A stretch of 10,097 nt of DNA from Clostridia bacterium (GTDB lineage: Bacteria > Bacillota > Clostridia > Oscillospirales > Acutalibacteraceae): NCBI GenBank assembly GCA_017442445.1, contig JAFRZS010000081.1:1-10097 (forward strand). Direction: 5' to 3'. The translations under genes and the position numbers were made by a program. The stretch's first letter is position 1; the number at the start of each line of letters is the position of its first letter. The notes below the pieces were generated by a model. It was not told where the DNA came from. It saw only the letters and a list, made by a program, of their open reading frames with translations, and made no database searches. This document shows positions 1 to 6,143 of this stretch, one piece after another.

Positions 1-1
1 C

Positions 2-310
2 GGTAACGCAAAGTGGTTTGCAGCAGACGTAAACTTTGACGGTACTATTGATGCGGCTGACCTTGACCTCATCACTAAAGCAGGTCTTAAGCAGCATACA
101 ATCAATCAGAATCCTGACGGTTCGGCGGCTTCCGTAACAACTTCAAATGATGATATTGTTATTGAAGAGCCTGAAGTTGAAACTCCCGATGAGGAAACAG
201 TTGAAACAACTCCCCTCACCCCCGCAACTATCAACTTCACAGCCATCATTGATATGATCAAAGCTTATATTCAGAGCATTATTGATGTTATCCTTTCATT
301 TGTTAAATAA
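2..310 (+). CDS. C-terminal end of a dockerin-containing secreted protein (5' truncated)
   Basis: The reading frame is open from the left edge to the TAA at 308-310, giving 102 visible residues. Residues 9-21 form a dockerin type I calcium-binding repeat (DVNFDGTIDAADL), with Asp, Asn, Asp, Asp and Asp at loop positions 1, 3, 5, 9 and 12. In the family, dockerins bind cohesin modules and attach secreted enzymes to a scaffold or the cell surface; normally two such repeats are present, so the first presumably lies just outside the window. After the repeat comes an acidic, Thr/Pro-rich linker (about residues 37-77) and then a hydrophobic, probably amphipathic helix at the extreme C-terminus (about 78-102), an uncommon place because dockerins often end the protein. 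The catalytic or binding part is outside the window, so the function of the whole protein cannot be named. Confidence 0.85.
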   Translation, partial: GNAKWFAADVNFDGTIDAADLDLITKAGLKQHTINQNPDGSAASVTTSNDDIVIEEPEVETPDEETVETTPLTPATINFTAIIDMIKAYIQSIIDVILSFVK

Positions 311-332
311 TGTAATCACTCTTTAAAGCTCA

Positions 333-364
333 GGCCCCAAGTTAAAACTTGGGGCCGTTTTTTT
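333..364 (+). terminator. Rho-independent terminator of the dockerin gene
   Basis: An 11-bp perfect inverted repeat (ggccccaagtt at 333-343, aacttggggcc at 346-356) is followed by G and seven T (358-364). It starts 22 bases after the stop codon at 308-310. The innermost pairs probably open to give a larger loop. Confidence 0.93.
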
Positions 365-367
365 GTT

Positions 368-405
368 AAAAAACGGCACACAGTTCAATTTACGAACTGT
401 GTGCC
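368..405 (-). terminator. Rho-independent terminator of the lysozyme gene
   Basis: A 12-bp perfect stem (375-386 with 394-405) with a 7-base loop is followed, on the minus strand, by C and six T (373-368). It lies 14 bases past the stop at 420-422 that the lysozyme gene would use if its frameshift were repaired, but 55 bases past the present stop at 461-463. That spacing supports the longer original gene. Confidence 0.88.
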
Positions 406-419
406 TGAGCTTTTAAATC

Positions 420-545
420 TTATCTGTATGATACTGTGTATTTTGCTATTGTTATTGAATTTATTTTGATATATATAACGGTTGAGTCTGAAATTTTACC
501 GCTTGTGAGATTTGAGTATTCAATATAAGCATCACCGTTAATGTT
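420..545 (-). pseudogene. Original C-terminal tail of the GH25 lysozyme, now out of frame
   Basis: Reading the minus strand in the alternate frame from about 545 gives 40 residues that continue the interrupted domain sensibly: NINGDAYIEYSN, then alternating beta-type sequence such as STVIYIKINS, ending KYTVSYR at a TAA at 420-422. Restoring one base (for example an extra A after the ATA at 547-545) joins it to Ile464 and gives a 505-residue protein ending 14 bases before the terminator. The in-frame version from the same bases (TLTVMLILNTQIS and so on) does not continue the domain. No dockerin follows even after repair. Either a true mutation or a sequencing/assembly error. Confidence 0.72.
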
Positions 546-1936
546 ATATAATCGCTTATTTTGTTTACATCTGTATTTTTCGGTATTCCGTAAATCTTCT
601 GATTTACATCGTCAAGCTCTGTGACAGAATTTACTGCTCTTTCAAATCCGCCTGAAACAACTAAGGCTAAAAGAGCTTTTTTTAGGTTCTGCGCCGCTGT
701 ATCTATTGTTGCCTGTTTGTCTTTTTTCAGATTTCTGTCAACCGCTTTTGCCTTTTTGAGTGCGCTGTCAACAGCATCTGCTGTTACTTTTGTGTAAATT
801 CCTAAAGTATCGGGTACCATTGAAATATATCTGTCAAGCTCTGTATAAGATGCAGTATTTGATGTGCCGTGAGTGTTATAGTTGTTTTTCTTTATATACT
901 CAATCAAGTTCTTATAGCAGATATTACGGTCAACTGCACTATTGATTCCGTTAACTGTTCCGTTTTTTGTATATTGCCGCATTTCATAGCTACCCGGATA
1001 TATTACAGTTGAATTATAATCCGCTAACCAGAATGTATAGTCCGCAAGTGCGCTCATATTAATACTGTCTCTCGCCATATATGAACCCGAATAGATTCCC
1101 GGGAAATAATTTTCCTCAAGCATTCTCTTACAAAAAGCATCTGCAATTTTTGTAAGCATGGTTCTTCCGACCGGCCACTGTTTATCATCTTCAATATCAA
1201 TATATACAGGCATAGACAATTTGCAATCATTCTTTTTAAGTATATCGATAACAAATTCTGCTTCCTCAATAGCTTCCTCTTCATTCAGGGCTATGCTGTA
1301 AAAATAAACTCCTATAGGAATTCCTCTGTCATTCGCTTTTTTATAAAAATCTTCAAATAAAGAGTCTTTCGCCAGAGTATGTGTATCCTTTCCTCTATAA
1401 CCCACTCTCAGTATTATTGCATCAAGATTTTTTGCAAGTACATCCCAATCAATTCTAACCCCATTAACCGCTGATTGATGCTCAGAAATATCGATGATAT
1501 TCGTCCACTTGACATCGGACATTTTGTCGCCTACCGTACCGTTCGGAAAACCGACAACAAAATCCTTTTCAAGTAAGACCTTGTTCTTGACATTTTTATC
1601 AGAAGCTGTAACTCTATATACATAATTGTCTTCTGACAACGCACCGAATGTAATATGAGGATCAGCAGAAGAAATACTGTATGTCTTTGAGTTTGGAGCC
1701 TCAATTCTTTCATATTCTTTATTTCCGGTAGATTTTCTGTAAACACCAACTGTTACAGATGTAATTTCAGTATCAGATGTTATTGTGCCTTTTATACTGA
1801 AGGACATACCGACACTCAGATATGTAGGATATACTTCGCCGGTAAGCTTCATTTTAGACTCAACTGCCGATGCTGAAAAAATCAGACACGACATAATTAT
1901 AAACACCGATAACATTACCGATATCAATCGTTTCAT
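461..1936 (-). CDS. Secreted GH25 lysozyme (N-acetylmuramidase) with FIVAR-like module; C-terminus frameshifted
   Basis: The product, 491 residues as read, should hydrolyse the MurNAc-GlcNAc bond of peptidoglycan outside the cell. Residues 1-24 are a signal peptide (MKRL, hydrophobic core, cleavage after SASA). About 30-130 is a beta-rich Ig-like domain. About 145-350 is the GH25 barrel: DISEHQ at 149-154 carries the first conserved Asp, YIDIED at 245-250 carries the Asp247/Glu249 catalytic pair, WLADY lies at 303-307 and VDRN at 335-338. About 363-426 is a three-helix FIVAR-like module resembling the one in the neighbouring protease. A domain starting near 440 (GIPKNTDV at 450-457) resembles the small domain that often precedes dockerins in Ruminococcus-type proteins, but the frame is lost after about Ile464 and the last 27 residues look out of frame. 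The start at 1936 has ACCTCC on the plus strand (GGAGGT on the coding strand) at 1945-1950, 8 bases away. GH25 function is secure; substrate (own wall or competitor) is not. Confidence 0.9.
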   Translation of the reverse strand: MKRLISVMLSVFIIMSCLIFSASAVESKMKLTGEVYPTYLSVGMSFSIKGTITSDTEITSVTVGVYRKSTGNKEYERIEAPNSKTYSISSADPHITFGALSEDNYVYRVTASDKNVKNKVLLEKDFVVGFPNGTVGDKMSDVKWTNIIDISEHQSAVNGVRIDWDVLAKNLDAIILRVGYRGKDTHTLAKDSLFEDFYKKANDRGIPIGVYFYSIALNEEEAIEEAEFVIDILKKNDCKLSMPVYIDIEDDKQWPVGRTMLTKIADAFCKRMLEENYFPGIYSGSYMARDSINMSALADYTFWLADYNSTVIYPGSYEMRQYTKNGTVNGINSAVDRNICYKNLIEYIKKNNYNTHGTSNTASYTELDRYISMVPDTLGIYTKVTADAVDSALKKAKAVDRNLKKDKQATIDTAAQNLKKALLALVVSGGFERAVNSVTELDDVNQKIYGIPKNTDVNKISDYITLTVMLILNTQISQAVKFQTQPLYISK

Positions 1937-1944
1937 TTATTTTT

Positions 1945-1950
1945 ACCTCC
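1945..1950 (-). promoter_or_regulatory. Ribosome binding site of the lysozyme gene
   Basis: GGAGGT on the minus strand, 8 bases upstream of the ATG at 1936-1934, fixes the start codon. Confidence 0.9.
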
Positions 1951-1969
1951 GTATAATTCTCTGTATTCT

Positions 1970-1998
1970 ATCATAACAAAATTATGTACCTTTGTCCA
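1970..1998 (-). promoter_or_regulatory. Sigma-A type promoter for the lysozyme gene
   Basis: On the minus strand, TGGACA (1998-1993) and TATGAT (1975-1970) are separated by exactly 17 bases. Transcription would start near 1963, giving a leader of about 27 bases that contains the ribosome binding site. The match is close to TTGACA-17-TATAAT. Confidence 0.72.
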
Positions 1999-2039
1999 TA
2001 TATTAAAAAAATTTTACAAATGAAATATTCTTTCATTTT

Positions 2040-2068
2040 TTGAGTATTTTGCATAAATATTCTATAAT
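2040..2068 (+). promoter_or_regulatory. Distal sigma-A type promoter for the protease gene
   Basis: TTGAGT (2040-2045), 17-base spacer, perfect TATAAT (2063-2068). The transcript would begin near 2075 and have a leader of about 105 bases. A short palindrome, ATGAAA-N5-TTTCAT at 2020-2036, sits directly upstream of the -35 box and might be an operator. Confidence 0.65.
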
Positions 2069-2107
2069 ATTTTTTACATTTTGAAAGCAAGTAAAATGTT
2101 AATTTTA

Positions 2108-2136
2108 TTGATTTTTAGCTTAAAAAATGTTAGAAT
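2108..2136 (+). promoter_or_regulatory. Proximal sigma-A type promoter for the protease gene
   Basis: TTGATT (2108-2113), 17-base spacer, TAGAAT (2131-2136). The leader from about 2143 to the start at 2180 would be about 37 bases. The surroundings are very AT-rich, so one of the two tandem promoters may be a chance match. Confidence 0.5.
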
Positions 2137-2163
2137 TAATATGGATATATACTTTTATAAAAC

Positions 2164-2170
2164 AGAAAGG
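2164..2170 (+). promoter_or_regulatory. Ribosome binding site that decides the protease start
   Basis: AGAAAGG ends 9 bases before the ATG at 2180-2182, which opens directly into a signal peptide (MKRTL). The ATG at 2174 is only 3 bases away, and the ATG at 2081 has no such site and would bury the signal peptide behind about 33 residues. Confidence 0.75.
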
Positions 2171-2179
2171 CAAATGATT

Positions 2180-3193
2180 ATGAAAAGAACATTAACTCTT
2201 ATTACATCTGTAATTATGCTGTTTGTATTGAGTGTTTCGGCTTCTGCCGCAACACACGCTCAATACGGACTTGAAGTTACGGCTACACCGGCAGTATCTT
2301 CGGATGCCGTCTCATTCGGTGTAACTGTTGAGAATATTGCAGACGATGAAATTGAAGATGTGGAGCTTGAAGCCAAATTCCCTCAAGGGCTTTCCCCCGC
2401 CGTATTTTCCGAGGACATCGGCACACTTGATAGCGGTGAAAAAGTATCTTTCCCTGTTAAAGCATCTATCGTAAACACTCCGATTACTCTTTCAATCGGC
2501 AATAATTCTCCGACATTCAATGTTGTGTCAATCGTTATTGCAGCGCTGGTACTTGCAATTGCGGCTGTTTTACTCGTAATTTCTCTGAAAAATAAAAAAG
2601 CAAAAAAACTCTTTTCAATCATTTTATGTCTTCTCTTTGTATTACCTTCTGTGCCTTTTATTCAATCATCAGCGAAAGACAGCAATAACAGCTTTTCCTT
2701 TACAGAAACCGTAAACTTAAAAGGTACTGATTATATTGTAGAATTTACTGTTTCATCGGAAAATACAGCTATTGAGTCAGAAATAAACTGTGAAAGCAAC
2801 GCAACTGTTGATAATGCTACTGAAGATATCAAAGGTACTGTTATTTCCGACGAAAAGATTGTTTCTGTTGATTATAAGGTCTATTCTGAAATCGACAAAG
2901 GCGATGTATCTTTTGAAGGTTCTGCGGATTTGACAGGCGGTCATTATTCAATTAAGGACACCGTTTTAAAGCCTGACGGAAATAAGATTGTTCTTACCGC
3001 AAAAACAGAAAGCGGAAAAGAATTTGAAAACTCCTTTACTGTCGATTATGACAGCTCAAGCATTTATAACGAAACTTCCGCCGATGTTTCAACAGATAAA
3101 GACAGCGGTAAAAAATATATCAATTCAATAGTCAATGTTCTTTTTAAAGAAAATGCAACTGACTCCGACAAAAATTCCGTCTCAAAGAATTAA
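2180..3193 (+). CDS. N-terminal part of a surface subtilisin-like protease (split by frameshift)
   Basis: As read, 337 residues. Residues 1-23 are a signal peptide ending SASA. About 30-100 is an Ig-like beta-sandwich of the DUF11/CARDB kind. About 114-136 is a membrane segment (VVSIVIAALVLAIAAVLLVI), followed by the basic stretch KNKKAKK (137-143) and a second hydrophobic segment 144-161 ending in FIQSSA, which looks like another signal peptide. About 170-290 holds one or two beta-rich Ig-like domains (SIKDTVLKPDGNKIVLTAKT is typical). From about 311 (KKYINSIVNVLFKENA) the sequence is the start of a subtilase propeptide, but it is cut off by the TAA at 3191-3193. The missing rest of the propeptide follows at once in the next frame, so this and the downstream ORF are almost certainly one gene. 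Restoring one base near 3181 would give a 1292-residue protein. Alone, this part has no catalytic residues. Confidence 0.8.
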   Translation: MKRTLTLITSVIMLFVLSVSASAATHAQYGLEVTATPAVSSDAVSFGVTVENIADDEIEDVELEAKFPQGLSPAVFSEDIGTLDSGEKVSFPVKASIVNTPITLSIGNNSPTFNVVSIVIAALVLAIAAVLLVISLKNKKAKKLFSIILCLLFVLPSVPFIQSSAKDSNNSFSFTETVNLKGTDYIVEFTVSSENTAIESEINCESNATVDNATEDIKGTVISDEKIVSVDYKVYSEIDKGDVSFEGSADLTGGHYSIKDTVLKPDGNKIVLTAKTESGKEFENSFTVDYDSSSIYNETSADVSTDKDSGKKYINSIVNVLFKENATDSDKNSVSKN

Positions 3194-3228
3194 ACGGTGA
3201 GAAGGTCGGCTACATAAACGGCGCAAAT

Positions 3229-6057
3229 ATGTGGCAGATTAAAGTTCAGAAATCGGAACTTTCCGAGCTTGAAGCTACTTGCGAAAACTTGAAGAAAAAA
3301 GCTTTTATTGCATCGGCTTATGTTGATTTTCTTGATATTACTCCCAATGTTATACCCGATGACCCGTGGAACAATGCTTCTTGGAACGAAGCTTCACCCG
3401 CAGGCAGTAACTGGAGTGTTGAAATGGTCAATGCTCTTTCCGCGTGGGATTACAACCATTATTTCAATGATATAAACATCGGCTTTGTTGACAGCGGTTG
3501 TGACTACGACCACGAAGACCTTAACGGAAAAGTGCGTTTTACATCAACGGAAAATGAAGCCGGTTGTGATGAACAAAATCACGGTACACATATTGCCGGT
3601 ATAATGGGTGCTATCCCCAATAACAAAAAGGGTATTTCAGGCATTATGTGGAACGGACAGGTTTATGCCCACGATGCAAGTCCGAATAACGGTACTTCCA
3701 TGACTACAACCTCTTGCTATAACGGTATCGTTCAGAATATTGAAGCAGGTGCAAAAGTCGTAAATCTTTCTGTCGGTCTTTCTACTCTTACAACACTTAC
3801 AGAAACTGATATTTCAAACTTCTCAACAGGTGCTTCCTCGTATGTTGCATACCTTCTCAATCAGGGCTACGATTTCATAATTTGCCAGTCATCAGGCAAC
3901 GGTGACCAAAGCGGAACCGCTGTCGATACAAGAATGAACGGTATGTTCTGTTGTATTGATCAGGACGAAACAGGTCAGTCTGCCGCTATGGCAAAGAAAA
4001 TTGCTGACAGAATTATGGTTGTAGGCTCAATGAATTCAGGAGGCTCACAGGCAGCTTCATCAAATTACGGTACACATGTTGACCTTGCCGCTCCCGGTGT
4101 CAGCATTTACAGCACTGTAATTGACACTTACAAAAATATGTCAGGTACATCAATGTCTTCTCCTTTGGTTACAGCTATTTTAGGCGTTGTGTGGTCTGTA
4201 AATCCCAAGCTCACCGGTGCTGAGGTTGCGGAAATTGTAAAAACTACCGCAAGTTCATACAGATCAGCTTATCCTTCAGTAACAGGTCAGACAGCTTTGC
4301 CTGTCCCGAACCTTTACACAGCAGTTCAGGCAGCAATCGCTACTCTCCCCACAACCGATTTTTCTGAGCTTGATGAAGCCATCGCTTCAATTCCCGCAGA
4401 TTTATCTCATTACGATACTGCTTCTGTTACAGCACTTAACAATGCACTTACAGCGGCAAGAAATATAAACCGTACCACAGCATCTCAGAATCAGGTAAAT
4501 CAAGTAACACACAACTTACTTGAAGCTATGTACTCTTTGAAGGTTTCATTAACATCTCCTGCTCAGCTCACCATACCCGAAAAGCTTACTGTTAACGGTT
4601 GGGGATTCCCCGAGGTTAAATTCACCTGCCCCGGTGCAACAGATATAAATATTACATTCAGTAACAACAATATAATTGATACAAAACAATCAGGTACTAC
4701 CGATACTGCAACTGTAATCCTTTCAGGAAGCAGTCCTACAAAAGAAGATATCGGAACAATTACCTGTACGGTAACTTACACATACGGCGGAGTAACACAT
4801 ACACTCAAGCGTTATATTGAAGTTGTCGATGAGATTTTTGCATCATATCCGCTTGTTGATACCAACATCACAAGAAGCGGCGGAAGTTTTCTTGAGGGAT
4901 ATTATCCGAGTCTTTATAATATCGCTACAATTACAGGTACAACCAAAGCCTTAAATCCTGCCGCCAATGCTTCAAACGGATATTTTGACTTCGATGAAAA
5001 CTCATTTGTCTGCAATTCAGACACCGCTGTCGGTACACAATGGGGCGGCTATCAGAATTCAGGCGATGCTGAAGTAAATCTTATGGATCAAACATATGCC
5101 CCGAAGGGATATCTCTATGTTGACACAAGTGTTTATTCTCAGTTGTCTGAAATTCCCAATTTTGCAGTTTATATTTACCAATATAAAAAATGTACAAGAG
5201 CATCGGGCGGTACTGAAGTTCTGAGTATTACCACCAATAACGAGAACTACACGGTTGATGTTACAGACACAGAGCTCGGTACTTCAGCAAGTTCGGTCGG
5301 CGGTAGCCAGACATATAAAATCAACGGCGCTGTTCCCTCAAAAACAACAACCGTAAAATTCTATATACAGACTCAAGCAACTTCTAAAAACGCTTTAGGC
5401 ACAACAGTTGAAACCCGTTCTGCTGTTTTCCTTGACCTTGTGATTGTTCCTCAGGATAAATCAAAATTATCATCACTTCTTGATAAGCTTTATTCTGCAA
5501 ATCATCAACCGCTTTTCTATACTGAAGACAGTTATGAAAAATTTGAAGATGCTTTTGAAGCAGCTTCTTCTGTATGTAACAATCCGTATTCGGAACAAGA
5601 GGAAATTGACGAAGCATACGAGAACCTTAACAATGCATTTTTAGGATTGAAATTTGAGTCCTTAGCAAACTATTCAAAGCTCAGCTTTGCTCTTGATTAT
5701 GCAAGTCAATTAGACACTTCCATATACACAGACTACTCTCTCGGACTCCTTGAAGATGTTTGTGACGAAGCCAGAGCGATTCCTACAAATTATTTCATAG
5801 CATATCAGCCGTACATTGATTCAATGGCAAATCAAATTGTCAGCGCAACCGATAGTCTTCCTCTCCTCTGCGGTGACTTAGATGCAAACAAGGTTGTTGA
5901 CGGAAATGACGCATTTATGATGTCATGTATCATATCAGGAACTCTCACAGAAGACGATTTCGGCGAATATAAATATTCCGCCGCTGATGCAAACAAGGAC
6001 GGAACCGTCAATTTTGATGATTATTTTGTAATATATAATAAAGGCTTATACCGTTAA
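3229..6057 (+). CDS. S8 subtilisin-like serine protease with FIVAR-like modules and C-terminal dockerin (3' part of a frameshifted gene)
   Basis: As read, 942 residues. About 1-40 finishes a propeptide (I9/fervidolysin-N-like; AYVDFLDITPN) begun in the upstream ORF. The S8 domain spans about 62-370 with the whole triad: Asp88 (FVDSG), His118 (NHGTHIAG) and Ser308 (SGTSMSSP), plus oxyanion Asn224 (SSGNG). About 377-440 is a FIVAR-like helical module, 445-535 an Ig-like domain, 540-740 a beta-rich region I do not recognise, and 745-808 and 814-875 two more helical modules. Residues 880-942 are a complete type I dockerin with two calcium loops (DLDANKVVDGND at 883-894; DANKDGTVNFDD at 920-931). 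The ATG at 3229 has no ribosome binding site and lies inside the propeptide; the frame is open from 3163, so it is not a true start. The protein would act outside the cell, cleaving proteins while docked to a cohesin. Target proteins are unknown. Confidence 0.88.
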   Translation: MWQIKVQKSELSELEATCENLKKKAFIASAYVDFLDITPNVIPDDPWNNASWNEASPAGSNWSVEMVNALSAWDYNHYFNDINIGFVDSGCDYDHEDLNGKVRFTSTENEAGCDEQNHGTHIAGIMGAIPNNKKGISGIMWNGQVYAHDASPNNGTSMTTTSCYNGIVQNIEAGAKVVNLSVGLSTLTTLTETDISNFSTGASSYVAYLLNQGYDFIICQSSGNGDQSGTAVDTRMNGMFCCIDQDETGQSAAMAKKIADRIMVVGSMNSGGSQAASSNYGTHVDLAAPGVSIYSTVIDTYKNMSGTSMSSPLVTAILGVVWSVNPKLTGAEVAEIVKTTASSYRSAYPSVTGQTALPVPNLYTAVQAAIATLPTTDFSELDEAIASIPADLSHYDTASVTALNNALTAARNINRTTASQNQVNQVTHNLLEAMYSLKVSLTSPAQLTIPEKLTVNGWGFPEVKFTCPGATDINITFSNNNIIDTKQSGTTDTATVILSGSSPTKEDIGTITCTVTYTYGGVTHTLKRYIEVVDEIFASYPLVDTNITRSGGSFLEGYYPSLYNIATITGTTKALNPAANASNGYFDFDENSFVCNSDTAVGTQWGGYQNSGDAEVNLMDQTYAPKGYLYVDTSVYSQLSEIPNFAVYIYQYKKCTRASGGTEVLSITTNNENYTVDVTDTELGTSASSVGGSQTYKINGAVPSKTTTVKFYIQTQATSKNALGTTVETRSAVFLDLVIVPQDKSKLSSLLDKLYSANHQPLFYTEDSYEKFEDAFEAASSVCNNPYSEQEEIDEAYENLNNAFLGLKFESLANYSKLSFALDYASQLDTSIYTDYSLGLLEDVCDEARAIPTNYFIAYQPYIDSMANQIVSATDSLPLLCGDLDANKVVDGNDAFMMSCIISGTLTEDDFGEYKYSAADANKDGTVNFDDYFVIYNKGLYR

Positions 6058-6065
6058 AAAGCTTA

Positions 6066-6100
6066 ACCGCTCACTTGAAGATCAAGTGAGCGGTACTTTT
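6066..6100 (+). terminator. Probable bidirectional terminator between the protease gene and clpC
   Basis: A 13-bp perfect stem (6066-6078 with 6082-6094, loop AGA) begins 8 bases after the protease stop codon at 6055-6057. On the plus strand it is followed by AC and four T; on the minus strand the downstream bases contain five T (6061-6057 region), so it can also serve clpC, whose stop is 50 bases away. A weaker stem TGTGC-GGTCT-GCACA at 6116-6130 followed by TTTTT may back it up on the plus strand. Confidence 0.82.
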
Positions 6101-6143
6101 GTGGTTGAAATGTATTGTGCGGTCTGCACATTTTTAACATCCC

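Larger units (their letters stand above)
325..413. repeat. Outer inverted repeat enclosing both convergent terminators
   Basis: aaagctcaggc at 325-335 and its exact reverse complement at 403-413 flank the two terminator hairpins. The arms overlap the first bases of the left hairpin and the last bases of the right hairpin by three bases each, so the long-range pairing would compete slightly with the hairpin bases or form a junction with both hairpins inside. Confidence 0.7.

Noticed and set aside
2081..2179. Longer N-terminal start of the protease at 2081
   Set aside because: It lies within the promoter region, has no ribosome binding site and would put 33 residues before a good signal peptide that has its own site at 2164-2170.
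2075..2179. Riboswitch or leader RNA in the protease 5' region
   Set aside because: The region is almost only A and T, with no stable paired element or terminator-like structure; the long leader exists only if the distal promoter is used.
3160..3195. Programmed -1 ribosomal frameshift joining the two protease ORFs
   Set aside because: No X XXY YYZ slippery heptamer in the right phase; around AAA AAT the preceding base is C, so the P-site tRNA would mispair, and I see no strong downstream stem or upstream internal Shine-Dalgarno at a fitting distance.
3229..3231. Independent start of a separate protease gene
   Set aside because: There is no ribosome binding site within 15 bases, no signal peptide follows, and the upstream in-frame bases from about 3182 encode the missing propeptide.
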